35,394 nt of DNA, from positions 1-35,394 of the forward strand of contig JAAELK010000043.1 in assembly GCA_024226935.1 (NCBI GenBank), written 5' to 3'. Below, piece after piece: positions 13,623 to 22,167 of this stretch (within the stretch, counting starts at the first letter, position 1; the number at the start of each line of letters is the position of its first letter). The notes beneath the pieces are model-generated. The model did no database searches. It saw only the letters and a program-made list of their open reading frames with translations, and had not been told where the DNA came from. The position numbers were made by a program, and so were the translations under genes. The stretch comes from Desulfobacteraceae bacterium (GTDB taxonomy: Bacteria > Desulfobacterota > Desulfobacteria > Desulfobacterales > Desulfobacteraceae).

Positions 13623-14179
13623 GCAGGTTTCACGTGTCGGATGATCCAAAGAGCTGCTTCAAACAGGTCTTTTCCATAAAAATCAGGAAATATGCCTTTG
13701 GCTGCAAGGGTTTTTCTTGCCTTTTCCCCATTGCCGGTGGCCACCAAAAGAGTTTTAGCACATCCTCCGGCCAGGCCGCATTCGATATCCTTGGCACTGT
13801 CTCCTACCATCATGCAATGGTCCGGATCCAGGTTGTAAATATTTTGGGCCCTGGTAATCATTCCCGGAAGAGGTTTGCGGCAGTCACATCCTGCGTCCGG
13901 GGTATGGGGACAAAAAAAAATATCCATGATATGCCCACCAGCCTTTGTTACACCGGTTTTTAGTTTGTCAAATATGGTATCCAATACCCTTTGGGTTATC
14001 ATTTTTCGGCCAATGGCTGATTGGTTGGTGATCAGGATAACATTAAATCCGTGGTGGGTGAGAAGGGAAATGGCCTCACAACTTTTGGGGATAAAATGAA
14101 ACTCGTCGGGGGACTTGATATAGGCGGAAGAATCCTGGTTGATTACTCCATCCCGGTCTAGAAAAACGGTATACTTCAT
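13619..14179 (-). CDS. gmhB: D-glycero-D-manno-heptose 1,7-bisphosphate 7-phosphatase (HAD-IIIA)
   Basis: This enzyme removes the 7-phosphate from heptose bisphosphate in ADP-heptose synthesis for LPS core. The 186-residue product shows FLDRDGVINQD with nucleophile Asp8 and acid/base Asp10, LITNQSAIGR (motif II), and the zinc loop CPHTPDAGCDCRKPLPGM, then MVGDSAKDIECG (motif IV). The zinc loop is the hallmark of the GmhB/HisB-N group. No histidine-pathway genes are near, so GmhB fits better than HisB. The stop overlaps the recD2 start by four bases, and the start lies 9 nt after the rlpA stop. Confidence 0.88.
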   Translation of the reverse strand: MKYTVFLDRDGVINQDSSAYIKSPDEFHFIPKSCEAISLLTHHGFNVILITNQSAIGRKMITQRVLDTIFDKLKTGVTKAGGHIMDIFFCPHTPDAGCDCRKPLPGMITRAQNIYNLDPDHCMMVGDSAKDIECGLAGGCAKTLLVATGNGEKARKTLAAKGIFPDFYGKDLFEAALWIIRHVKPA

Positions 14180-14188
14180 TTTTTGTCC

Positions 14189-14977
14189 TTATTCTGCAAC
14201 GGCAAAGGTTAGTTTATGCCCCTCGGCCATGAGCTTTTCGCTGAATTGGACGGCATTGTTAAGCTTGGAGAATTTTCCGATTCTGACCCGGTAAAACCAA
14301 CCACGGTCATCCTCATAGGGAACGATATGGGCGTTTAGATAGGTGTGTGATAATTTTTTACGCAAATTTTGTGCGTTTTTTTTTACCTTAAAAGCCCCCA
14401 CCTGGACGGTAAAATTGCCCTGCCAATAATTGATGGGTTTAAATGCCACGGGCTCCCGGGTCTTTTTGGAGTAAGAGGTTGCCTTTCCAAGGGCGGTGAC
14501 CTTTACCCGGGCTGTACCAGGGCCTACCATGCCGATTTTTTTGGCTCCCATATAGGAAAGGTCAATGATCCTGCCCGTAATAAAGGGGCCCCTGTCGTTG
14601 ATCCTGACAATGATTTCCTGATGGCTGTCAAGGTTGTAAACCTTTACCCAGGTTCCCATGGGGAGAGTCTTGTGGGCAGCGGTCATGGCGTACATATTAT
14701 AGGTTTCTCCGTTGGAGGTTTTTCTGCCGTGGAATTTTTTTCCATACCAGGAAGCTACCCCCTTTTCCATATATCCATGGGAGTGGGGCATGGGAGTATA
14801 TTTCTTACCTTTTATGGTATAGGGTCTTTGGGTGGCAGGGGAGGATTTATACCCGAATGATTGTTTGCCATAGGGAACATTTGTTTTTTTGCCGCATCCT
14901 GTAACCAGCACCAGGGCAAAAATGATCAGGAGAAATTTGAATTGAATTTTTGGCGGGTATAATTGTTTTTCCATCAT
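14189..14977 (-). CDS. rlpA: RlpA-like septal lipoprotein with DPBB and SPOR domains
   Basis: RlpA is an outer-membrane lytic transglycosylase that cuts denuded glycan strands at the septum. The 262-residue product has a lipoprotein signal with lipobox LVTGC, a double-psi beta-barrel (GVASWYGKKFHGRKTSNGE through the GPGTARVKV end, residues about 70-160) and a C-terminal SPOR domain (FTVQVGAFKVKKNA to about 260). The His in TAAHKTLPMGT and the Asp in INDRGPF match residues needed for activity in characterised RlpA. The ATG at 14977 forms ATGATG, and its first ATGA overlaps the lon stop, indicating translational coupling. Confidence 0.9.
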   Translation of the reverse strand: MMEKQLYPPKIQFKFLLIIFALVLVTGCGKKTNVPYGKQSFGYKSSPATQRPYTIKGKKYTPMPHSHGYMEKGVASWYGKKFHGRKTSNGETYNMYAMTAAHKTLPMGTWVKVYNLDSHQEIIVRINDRGPFITGRIIDLSYMGAKKIGMVGPGTARVKVTALGKATSYSKKTREPVAFKPINYWQGNFTVQVGAFKVKKNAQNLRKKLSHTYLNAHIVPYEDDRGWFYRVRIGKFSKLNNAVQFSEKLMAEGHKLTFAVAE

Positions 14978-17325
14978 ATATTAAATGCTTTGCTCAATAC
15001 ATCTTCCATTTTATCGGTGAAAAAAAAGTCCATATTGTCCTTGATATGGTCAGGTATATCTTCCATATCTTTTTTATTCCACAGGGGTAAAATAAGGATT
15101 TTGATTCCGGCCCTGTGGGCGGCAATCACCTTTTCCTTAATTCCTCCCACCGGCAGTACCTCTCCTCTGAGGGTGATCTCTCCGCTCATGGCAAGTCTCG
15201 GGCATACTCGTTTGCCGGAAATTAAAGAGACCAGGGCGGTGAGCATGGTCACGCCAGCCGAGGGGCCATCCTTGGGAATGGAGCCTTCTGGCACATGGAT
15301 ATGGATATCATGATTTTCAAAAAAAGTCTCATCCACTTTGAGTTTTTCAAAATTGGCCCGGATAAAACTTAAGGCAGTGCTGGCGGATTCTTTCATTACA
15401 TCCCCCAGCTGACCGGTCAGGGTGAGCCTCTGGTTTCCCCGCATGGCAACCGCTTCAATAAAGAGGATTTCACCGCCAAAGGGGGTCCAGGCAAGTCCCA
15501 CCACCACACCAGGCGTCTTAATTTTTAAGTCCAGATAGGGCATGTTCTGAACCGGCCCCAGATATTTTTTAATATTGTCCTGGCGGATCACAAGATCGGT
15601 TGTTTTTTTTTCGGCAACCTCGGAGGCAACTCCCCGACAGATCGCTCCGATCCGCCGTTCCAGATTTCGTAATCCTGCCTCCCGGGTATAGCCTGCAATG
15701 ATTTTTTTGACAGCCCCGGGGGTGAATCGTATCTGGTTGGCTAAAAGCCCGTTGGCATCCCGTTGTTTGGGGATCAGATACCGGGTGGCAATTTTGAGTT
15801 TTTCATCTTCGGTATACCCGTTAAGTTCCAACACTTCCATTCTGTCCAGCAGGGGGGGCGGGATGGTGTGGATTACGTTGGCCGTGGTCAGGAAGATGAC
15901 ATCCGACAGATCAAATGGCAGGTCCAGGTAATGATCGGTGAAAGAAAAGTTTTGTTCCGGGTCCAGAACTTCCAGGAGAGCCGAGGAAGGATCTCCTTGG
16001 TAGGAGGAGCTGACCTTGTCAATCTCATCCAGCAAAAAGACGGGATTGTTTTTACCGACCTTGCGTAATTGCTGGATAATTCGTCCGGGAAGAGCTCCCA
16101 CATAAGTTCTTCTATGGCCCCTGATCTCAGCTTCATCCCGGACGCCCCCTAGGGCGACACGGACAAATTTTCGTCCCAGGGCCTTGGCAATGGACCGGCC
16201 CAGGGAAGTTTTTCCCGTGCCAGGAGGACCTGAAAAACAGAGGATGGGGCCTTTGGAATCTTTTTTTAATTTTCGGACCGCTAAATATTCCAGGATGCGT
16301 TTTTTTGGTTTTTCCAGGCCGTAATGGTCGTGGTTCAAAATATTTCTGGCTTCTTTGATATCCAGCCGGTCTTTGGATTTTTCTTGCCAGGGCAGGGAGG
16401 TGAGCCAGTCCAGATAGGTTGTCGCTCCCACATATTCAGATGAAGAAGGATGCATTCTGGATAAACGCCTCAATTCCCGCTCCGCTTCCTTTCTGGATTC
16501 ATCGGGCAGATTTTTTTCTATCAGAGTCTTGTATTCCCTGATTTCAAGGCGTTCATCTTCGGTTTCTCCCAGCTCTTCTTTGATGGCTTTTAATTGTTGG
16601 CGAAGGTAATATTCCCGTTGCCGCTTATCCATGTCTTCCTTGACCTGGTTCTGGATCTTAGATCCCATTTCAAGGATTTCAAGTTGGTCATTGACCAGGC
16701 GGGTCACCTTTTTTAGCCTGAGGTTGACATCCAGCAGCTCAACAACCTTTTGTTTTTCCTTCACCGGAGCATTGATGGTGGACGCCACCATATCTGCCAG
16801 TACATTTGGTTCCTGGAGAGATTTGATCATGTGTCCCATCTCCGAGGGTAATCCCGGGGAAAGGGCGACAATTTTTTCATATTGTTCCACGATATTGGAC
16901 ATGAGCGCTCGGTTCTCTTTGTACCGACCTGTATTTTTGCTTGCCATGACCTGAATTTCAGCCTGCATATACTGCTTGCCCTGGAGAAATTTAACCACCT
17001 TGAATCGGTTGAGTCCCTGGATGAGTAACTGGGCTTTTTCATCTTCCATTTTGGACATTTTTAAAATCACGGCCACGGTGCCGATGCGGTGGAGATCGTT
17101 TGCTGTATGTTTCGAGTCCAGGTCGGATCGTTTTGATAATAACAGTCCCAACATCCTGTTACCGGCCATGGCTTCATCAATCAACTCAATGGCTTCCTTT
17201 TGAATCAACACCAGGGGCAGTACCATCTTGGGAAACAGATTGGTATCAACAATGGGCAGGACAGGAATTTTCCTGGGAATATCATTGGTTGCTATATGTG
17301 CTGAGGAATGTTTCAGGTCATCCAT
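14974..17325 (-). CDS. lon: ATP-dependent Lon protease
   Basis: Lon degrades misfolded and regulatory proteins in the cytoplasm. The 783-residue length is normal. It has the N-terminal LAN domain (PVLPIVDTNLFPKMVLPL), a coiled-coil stretch (QREYYLRQQLKAIKEELGE), an AAA+ module with Walker A GPPGTGKTS (about 364-372) and LLDEIDKV, and the C-terminal serine protease domain. The catalytic dyad is Ser689 (PKDGPSAGV) and Lys732 (GGIKEKVIAAH), 43 residues apart as in E. coli Lon. It lies 24 nt after hsp20 on the same strand, which suggests joint stress expression, and overlaps rlpA by four bases. Confidence 0.97.
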   Translation of the reverse strand: MDDLKHSSAHIATNDIPRKIPVLPIVDTNLFPKMVLPLVLIQKEAIELIDEAMAGNRMLGLLLSKRSDLDSKHTANDLHRIGTVAVILKMSKMEDEKAQLLIQGLNRFKVVKFLQGKQYMQAEIQVMASKNTGRYKENRALMSNIVEQYEKIVALSPGLPSEMGHMIKSLQEPNVLADMVASTINAPVKEKQKVVELLDVNLRLKKVTRLVNDQLEILEMGSKIQNQVKEDMDKRQREYYLRQQLKAIKEELGETEDERLEIREYKTLIEKNLPDESRKEAERELRRLSRMHPSSSEYVGATTYLDWLTSLPWQEKSKDRLDIKEARNILNHDHYGLEKPKKRILEYLAVRKLKKDSKGPILCFSGPPGTGKTSLGRSIAKALGRKFVRVALGGVRDEAEIRGHRRTYVGALPGRIIQQLRKVGKNNPVFLLDEIDKVSSSYQGDPSSALLEVLDPEQNFSFTDHYLDLPFDLSDVIFLTTANVIHTIPPPLLDRMEVLELNGYTEDEKLKIATRYLIPKQRDANGLLANQIRFTPGAVKKIIAGYTREAGLRNLERRIGAICRGVASEVAEKKTTDLVIRQDNIKKYLGPVQNMPYLDLKIKTPGVVVGLAWTPFGGEILFIEAVAMRGNQRLTLTGQLGDVMKESASTALSFIRANFEKLKVDETFFENHDIHIHVPEGSIPKDGPSAGVTMLTALVSLISGKRVCPRLAMSGEITLRGEVLPVGGIKEKVIAAHRAGIKILILPLWNKKDMEDIPDHIKDNMDFFFTDKMEDVLSKAFNI

Positions 17326-17349
17326 TCGGATTCCTTTTGGAATAATAGC

Positions 17350-17802
17350 TTAAATAAAATCCAGGGAAACATTGGTTTTTTGCTTTATGTGTTTATTGAA
17401 AAGTTTCCCCAGGGTTAACTCCAAAAATCCGTTGGATAACAAGGCCGATACCTTTTCAACATCTATGATGTTGGGTAGATAAAGAACCCGCTCAAATAGA
17501 CCAAATTGGATTTCAGCAAGTCGGAAGGTGGCTGTGGGATCAGGCTGATTGTTTTTTCTTCTGCCGGTAATTTTAACCGCCTTGTTATTAACTTCGATGA
17601 TGATATCTCTTTTGTTTACTCCGGCAATTTCCGCCTGGATAATAATTTCATCTCTTGTTTCAAATATATCCATCTGGGGTTTCCAGACACGTTTTGAAAA
17701 ACAGAACATGGGGTTGACCGATTGAAACCTCTGTTCAAAGGATTTATCCCCGGAGGCACGGGCCTCAATATTTTCCCCAAATCGGATTTTTATATGTTCC
17801 AT
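17350..17802 (-). CDS. Hsp20/alpha-crystallin family small heat-shock protein
   Basis: Small heat-shock proteins bind unfolding proteins as oligomers without ATP. I chose the ATG at 17802 (150 aa) because AGGAG lies 8 nt upstream; a start 22 codons earlier adds an unlikely basic leader and no ribosome site. The alpha-crystallin domain spans about residues 40-140: MDIFETRDEIIIQAEIAGV, NKRDIIIEVNNKAVKITGRR, and a C-terminal GFLELTLGK. The usual A-x-x-x-n-GVL turn is present as LLSNGFLELTL. The C-terminal IxI motif is not obvious (VSLDFI), so the oligomeric state may be unusual. It heads the operon hsp20-lon-rlpA-gmhB-recD2. Confidence 0.88.
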   Translation of the reverse strand: MEHIKIRFGENIEARASGDKSFEQRFQSVNPMFCFSKRVWKPQMDIFETRDEIIIQAEIAGVNKRDIIIEVNNKAVKITGRRKNNQPDPTATFRLAEIQFGLFERVLYLPNIIDVEKVSALLSNGFLELTLGKLFNKHIKQKTNVSLDFI

Positions 17803-17815
17803 AACCAACACTCCT

Positions 17816-17828
17816 GATCTATTAGATC
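17816..17828. repeat. Small dyad in the hsp20 leader
   Basis: GATCT-ATT-AGATC forms a perfect 5-bp-arm inverted repeat immediately upstream of the hsp20 ribosome site. It could form a short hairpin that partly hides the ribosome site. No CIRCE element (TTAGCACTC-N9-GAGTGCTAA) is present; only a GTGCACTC-like half-site occurs near 17860. Confidence 0.25.
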
Positions 17829-17983
17829 GATCATCTGAACGATGGGCAAAAATACCATTTGAGTGCACGATTGTAAAGTGTAATCATAAAAACTGGGGGT
17901 TCTTATTTCATGAATTGACGGGAGTTTGACTTATTGATAAGTATAGCAGACTTTTTTTCATACAATTGAGGCCCAGAAGAAAA

Positions 17984-19558
17984 ATGTACCATAAACAAAA
18001 CTTGCTCTTTGTAACAACCTATTTTCCGGCACTGATCAGTGGATTGATGCTGACAGCTTCTTTTCCTGATTTAGGGCTGTATCCCCTTGCTTTTATTGCC
18101 CTGGTTCCCCTGGTGATCTCCATTCAGTCCATGACACCAAAACAATCATTTTATGCCGGAGTTACGACTGGATTTATTCATTATATGACCCTGATCTATT
18201 GGATTGTGCCCACGGTGACGACTTATGGCGGTCTTAATCTTGTGCTTGGTGTTTCAATTTTGGCCCTGTTGAGTCTTTACCTTGCTCTCTATGTCGGGGT
18301 TTTTACTTTTTTGATAAAAAAACTGGATAGCTTACCGATTTTTTTGCCCCTGGCCGGTGCCTGTCTCTGGGTGGGATTGGAATATATCAGAACCTATGCC
18401 TTCACCGGATTTCCCTGGGGTGTTTTGGGGTATAGTCAGTATTTAAACCAAACACTTGTCCAGATAGCGGATCTGACTGGGGTTTTAGGGATCTCTTTTT
18501 TAATTGTACTCTGTAATTTTTTCCTGGCCCAGCTTTTTTTGTTTGTCAAACCATTATCAACTCCAAAGAGGACTTCTTGCTGGGCAATGCTGACTATCTT
18601 TGGTTATACCCTGGTGCTTATGACCGCAGCCTGGGGCTATGGCAGGGTCAGGCTCCAGGAAATTGATACCTTGATGCATAACTCCTCAAAACTAAAAATT
18701 TGCGTTATCCAGGGTAATATCAGGCAGGATCTTAAATGGGATAAGGCTTTTAAAGATGCCACCCTGGATAAATATACCAGCCTGTCCCTGGAGATGGCAA
18801 AAACAAAACCTGCGCTTATTATCTGGCCGGAAACGGCTCTTCCTTTTTATTATGGGTTTGATATTGTTAATTCCAACCGGGTGGATGCCTGTATAAGAAA
18901 GGCAAAAACTAATTTTCTCCTGGGTAGTCCCGCCTTTGAAAGGAGCAAGGAAGATTTAAGGTTTTATAATCGGGCCTATATGCTCAATCATCTCGCCCTT
19001 GTGACCGCTATCTACGATAAGACTCATTTGGTCCCCTTTGGAGAATATGTTCCCCTGGGAAACTATTTAACTTTTTTAGGAAAGCTCACAGCCCAGGCCG
19101 GAAATTTTAGCAGAGGAGAGAACTCTTTTATCCCCTTGGTTTTCAACGATCATAAAACCGGTGTGCTGATCTGTTTTGAAATCCTTTTCCCCAGCCTGTC
19201 CCGGGATTTTGTCAAAAACGGTGCAGATATTTTGACCACCATGACAAATGATGCCTGGTTTGGACGAACCTCTGCGGCCAGGCAACATTTTTCTTTTGCT
19301 GTGCTCCGGGCGGTTGAAAATCGCAGGAGCGTTGTCCGGGCGGCCAACACCGGAATATCCGGATTTATCGATCCTTGCGGCAGGGTCCTGGAAGAGACCT
19401 CTCTTTTTACAACTGCGGCCATCACCCAGCCTGTCCCGGTCGTAAAAGAGATAACTTTTTATACCCGTTATGGGGATTTGCTTGCCATGGCTGCATTGGT
19501 TGCAATCTGCCTTGGTTTCATGGTAAAAGGTGTAAACAAAATCTTGAGGAGAATCTAA
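17984..19558 (+). CDS. lnt: Apolipoprotein N-acyltransferase
   Basis: Lnt adds the third acyl chain to the N-terminal cysteine of lipoproteins at the inner membrane. The 524-residue product has about six to eight N-terminal membrane segments, the Lnt entry motif GFPWGVLGYSQ, and a periplasmic nitrilase-like domain. The catalytic triad is visible: Glu283 (WPETALP), Lys346 (YDKTHLVPFGEYVP) and Cys397 (VLICFEILFP). The ATG at 17984 is used; a TTG six codons upstream lacks a ribosome site. It ends 2 nt before prfB. The partner substrates may include the six or so lipoproteins encoded nearby on the other strand. Confidence 0.95.
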   Translation: MYHKQNLLFVTTYFPALISGLMLTASFPDLGLYPLAFIALVPLVISIQSMTPKQSFYAGVTTGFIHYMTLIYWIVPTVTTYGGLNLVLGVSILALLSLYLALYVGVFTFLIKKLDSLPIFLPLAGACLWVGLEYIRTYAFTGFPWGVLGYSQYLNQTLVQIADLTGVLGISFLIVLCNFFLAQLFLFVKPLSTPKRTSCWAMLTIFGYTLVLMTAAWGYGRVRLQEIDTLMHNSSKLKICVIQGNIRQDLKWDKAFKDATLDKYTSLSLEMAKTKPALIIWPETALPFYYGFDIVNSNRVDACIRKAKTNFLLGSPAFERSKEDLRFYNRAYMLNHLALVTAIYDKTHLVPFGEYVPLGNYLTFLGKLTAQAGNFSRGENSFIPLVFNDHKTGVLICFEILFPSLSRDFVKNGADILTTMTNDAWFGRTSAARQHFSFAVLRAVENRRSVVRAANTGISGFIDPCGRVLEETSLFTTAAITQPVPVVKEITFYTRYGDLLAMAALVAICLGFMVKGVNKILRRI

Positions 19559-19560
19559 AA

Positions 19561-20650
19561 ATGAGCGCCGATTTAAAACAGACTATTTCATCTTTTTTCG
19601 CTAAAGTAGATAAACTCAAGGAGTATCTTTGACCTCCCTGTAAAGGAGAAACGCCTCCGGGAACTGGAACATTTCATTGCCAGGCAGGATTTTTGGGATG
19701 ACGCGGACAAGGCGACGGAACTGTTAAAAGAGCGGACAACCTTGTCCAACCTCCTTGAAAGCTGCCGGTCTATTTACGACGATATTGAAGAGGCGGATCT
19801 TTTGCTGGAGATGGCCCAGGAAGAATCCGACAAGGAAAGTGAGGGTGAGGTGGCAGGCCTTCTGGCAGCTCTGGAAAATAAAATAAAGAAATTTTCCGTG
19901 GATATTACCCTGAATGGTGAAGATGATGCACGGGATGCCCTGGTCTCCATCAATGCCGGGGCTGGAGGTACCGATTCCCAGGACTGGGCTGAAATATTAT
20001 TCAGGATGTACACCCGGTGGATCGATAAAAAAGGATATAAATTAGAAATTATCGATTATCAACCCGGGGATGAAGCGGGACTTAAGGGGGCGACTCTCCG
20101 GGTTTCAGGTGAAAATTGTTATGGATTTATGAAGGTGGAATCTGGTGTTCACCGATTGGTTCGTATATCTCCCTTTAATGCCGGCGGAAAGCGCCACACC
20201 TCCTTTGCCTCTGTTTTTGTTTATCCTGAAATAAAGGATGAAATTAAAATTGACATTGATGAAAGTGAGTTGCGCATTGATGTCTACCGGGCCAGCGGTG
20301 CCGGGGGGCAACATGTGAATAAAACCAGTTCAGCCGTCCGCATCACCCATCTGCCCTCGGGGGTTGTGGCCCAGTGCCAGCAAGAATCCTCCCAGCACAG
20401 GAATAAGGAGATTGCCTTTAAGGTTTTGAAATCCCGCCTTTATCAACTGGAAAAAGAGAAACTGAACCAAAAAATGCAGAATCTCCATGACGGAAAAGAT
20501 GATATTGCCTGGGGAAGCCAGATTCGATCCTATGTTCTCCATCCCTATCGTATGGTCAAGGATCATAGGATCAACCTTGAAATAGGGGATGTAGACAGGG
20601 TGTTGGATGGGGATTTAGATCCCTTTATAGAAGGGGTTCTTTTATCTTAA
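19561..20650 (+). CDS. prfB: Peptide chain release factor 2, with +1 programmed frameshift
   Basis: RF2 ends translation at UGA and UAA. The gene must be read as codons 1-23 from ATG 19561 to CTT (19627-19629), skipping T19630, then on in the +1 frame from GAC to the stop at 20650, giving 362 residues, close to the E. coli length. The stop codon that is bypassed is TGA at 19630-19632, the classic autoregulation site. The anticodon-like motif SPF is present (VRISPFNAGG), as is the hydrolytic GGQ motif (SGAGGQHVNKTSSAVR). GAGGTDSQDWAE is also typical. A gene finder would call only the downstream part, starting at TTG 19742, and lose the N-terminal helical domain. AGGAG precedes ATG by about 9 nt. 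Confidence 0.97.
19618..19633 (+). promoter_or_regulatory. prfB programmed +1 frameshift site
   Basis: AAGGAG (an internal Shine-Dalgarno) - TAT - CTT TGA C. The spacing of 3 nt between AGGAG and the CTT slippery codon, and the poor-context stop TGA-C, are the same as in E. coli prfB. Low RF2 slows termination at this TGA and allows the shift, giving feedback control. Confidence 0.95.
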
Positions 20651-20655
20651 AACCC

Positions 20656-21204
20656 ATGGATCCCCTTATTGTCATTGAAACATATTATCCAAAGGGATCT
20701 TCCCTGTATAAAATTCTGGTGGACCATAGTCATAAGGTTGCCCAGAAAAGTCTTGAGATTGCCGGCAATCTTGCCCATTTGACACCAGATCTTGGGTTTA
20801 TTGAAAAAGCTGCCATGCTCCATGATATAGGGATTTTTATGACCCGGGCCGAGTCCCTGGGCTGTAAAGGTAAATTTGCTTATATTTGCCATGGATATCT
20901 GGGGCGCAGGCTTTTAGATGAACATGGGCTTGATCCTGGATTCGGGCTTGTGGCAGAACGGCATACCGGGGCAGGCATCACCCTTGATAATATTATCAAG
21001 GGGGGGCTGCCCCTGCCCAAAAGGGAGATGGTTCCTGTCTCCCTTGAAGAAAAAATTATCTGCTGTGCGGATAAGTATTTTTCAAAAATAAAGGAAAACC
21101 GTGATAGGATACTTACTCCGTTGCTGATCGCAGATGACCTGGCAAAAATTGATCCAGGTCACGCCGCACGATTTTCCCAATGGGCGGAAGAACTTCATCT
21201 TTGA
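20656..21204 (+). CDS. HD-domain phosphohydrolase-like protein
   Basis: The 182-residue protein shows an HD-domain pattern: DHSHKVAQKSL (first His), AAMLHDIGIFM (the HD pair), CHGYLGRRLL and AERHTGAGIT, with a later CCADKYFSKI carrying a candidate Asp. Such proteins hydrolyse phosphate esters of nucleotides or are involved in second-messenger turnover; the substrate cannot be told. Its start lies 5 nt after the prfB stop, so it is co-transcribed with lnt and prfB. The gene ends against the convergent minus-strand orphan. Confidence 0.8.
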   Translation: MDPLIVIETYYPKGSSLYKILVDHSHKVAQKSLEIAGNLAHLTPDLGFIEKAAMLHDIGIFMTRAESLGCKGKFAYICHGYLGRRLLDEHGLDPGFGLVAERHTGAGITLDNIIKGGLPLPKREMVPVSLEEKIICCADKYFSKIKENRDRILTPLLIADDLAKIDPGHAARFSQWAEELHL

Positions 21205-21222
21205 TGCCGGCTTTCAGGCATC
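21203..21222. terminator. Small hairpin between convergent genes
   Basis: GATGCC-GGCTTTCA-GGCATC overlaps the stop codons of both the HD gene and the convergent 90-residue ORF. Neither side has a clear T tract, so efficient termination is doubtful. Confidence 0.3.
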
Positions 21223-21486
21223 TGTCTGGCCGATGTTATCCAGAAAGTGTCTTCGTTTCATCCGGAATAGGGCCTTGTCCTCTTCCACGAGATAGAAAGA
21301 TTTTTTGTTCATATCATCAAAACATTGATAAAGAGCGGTATAATCCCCAAGGTCGGTGACATCACAAACCCTTTCCACATCATCATTAAACCTGTGGCAC
21401 ACCTGTGGCCAGTCCTCTTGTTGCGCCTCTGCCTTGATCTTGATTTCCCGGGGGTCTTTTTGGAATTGTGCCTGGATCGATTTCAT
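21214..21486 (-). CDS. Conserved-looking small hypothetical protein, 90 aa
   Basis: I do not recognise this protein. It is soluble and strongly charged, with no signal peptide or membrane segment, two cysteines, and a C-terminal basic stretch (LFRMKRRHFLDNI). AAGG lies about 8 nt upstream of ATG. It follows the second LPP20 gene on the same strand after 114 nt, so it may be the last gene of that cluster or an independent unit. The opposite-strand frames overlapping it look like shadows. Confidence 0.6.
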   Translation of the reverse strand: MKSIQAQFQKDPREIKIKAEAQQEDWPQVCHRFNDDVERVCDVTDLGDYTALYQCFDDMNKKSFYLVEEDKALFRMKRRHFLDNIGQTDA

Positions 21487-21587
21487 ATTTTGCCTTCAGC
21501 TTTATGTGATTTTGTATGAAACTCCCGATATACCAGGAGCCAGTTTCAATTTTTGTTGTGGACGGAACCAAGGGTAAAATTCCTGGT

Positions 21588-21600
21588 CCGCCCATGGCGG
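21588..21600. repeat. GC-rich triloop stem directly after the LPP20 stop
   Basis: On the minus strand CCGCC-ATG-GGCGG starts one base after the LPP20 stop codon. A similar CGGCC-ATG-GGCCG sits one base after the hbd stop (27998-28010). It may be a 3'-end hairpin; no T tract follows. Confidence 0.4.
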
Positions 21601-22167
21601 TTATTTAAATGTTTTTTCAATCTCTTTATCCAGTTCTTTACCGGCGTTTTTGGCCTGGAAAGCTTGCCATTTGGCATCTTCTTTTTTATAGGAAGAAACT
21701 ACCTGGTTCCTGATCGACTGCTTGACTCCATGGGTTTCCATGTAGACCAGGACATATAATTCTGAACTTGGGGATATCCATACATCTTTTTGCCGGGACC
21801 CGTTCAAGGTTTCCTGGGTTACCTGGCGGCTTACCTGTTTACCAAGCTGGTCCACCAATTGGTCTTTTTCCAATCCGGTTTGCAGGACAAAATTGTTCAC
21901 AAGGGATTCAATCTTGACAGATAATTGCCGTGCCAGTTCATCACGCCCCTGGGCAAGGGCTGCTGTCTTGGCAAATTGTATTCCGGGTTTGCCTATTTTT
22001 GCCGACCCGACCGCTGAAAAAAGCCCTTTTTCATGACCGGTCAACACCCACTCCGGAGCATTTTTAAACTCATTTTCCAGAACCTTGTTGTCAATGTGTT
22101 TATTGCCACAGCCTGTCAGCATCATGGACCAGACCAGCAATAGGGGGAGTACAAGGTTTTTTATCAT
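21601..22167 (-). CDS. LPP20-family lipoprotein
   Basis: The 188-residue protein has a lipoprotein signal (LLLVWSMMLTGC) and the LPP20 fold signature: NAPEWVLTG, GLFSAVGSAKIG, a helix with AALAQGRDELARQL, and YVLVYMETHGVKQ. LPP20-type lipoproteins occur in H. pylori and many proteobacteria; in the latter they sit with LpoB-like genes. Its ATG overlaps the preceding stop as ATGA, with AAAGGAGAG upstream. An outer-membrane location is likely, as residue +2 after Cys is Gly, not Asp. Exact function is unknown. Confidence 0.8.
   Translation of the reverse strand: MIKNLVLPLLLVWSMMLTGCGNKHIDNKVLENEFKNAPEWVLTGHEKGLFSAVGSAKIGKPGIQFAKTAALAQGRDELARQLSVKIESLVNNFVLQTGLEKDQLVDQLGKQVSRQVTQETLNGSRQKDVWISPSSELYVLVYMETHGVKQSIRNQVVSSYKKEDAKWQAFQAKNAGKELDKEIEKTFK

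Noticed and set aside
17803..17868. 22-codon extension of Hsp20
   Set aside because: No ribosome site at the upstream ATG, whereas AGGAG fits the internal one; the extension is unlike the family.
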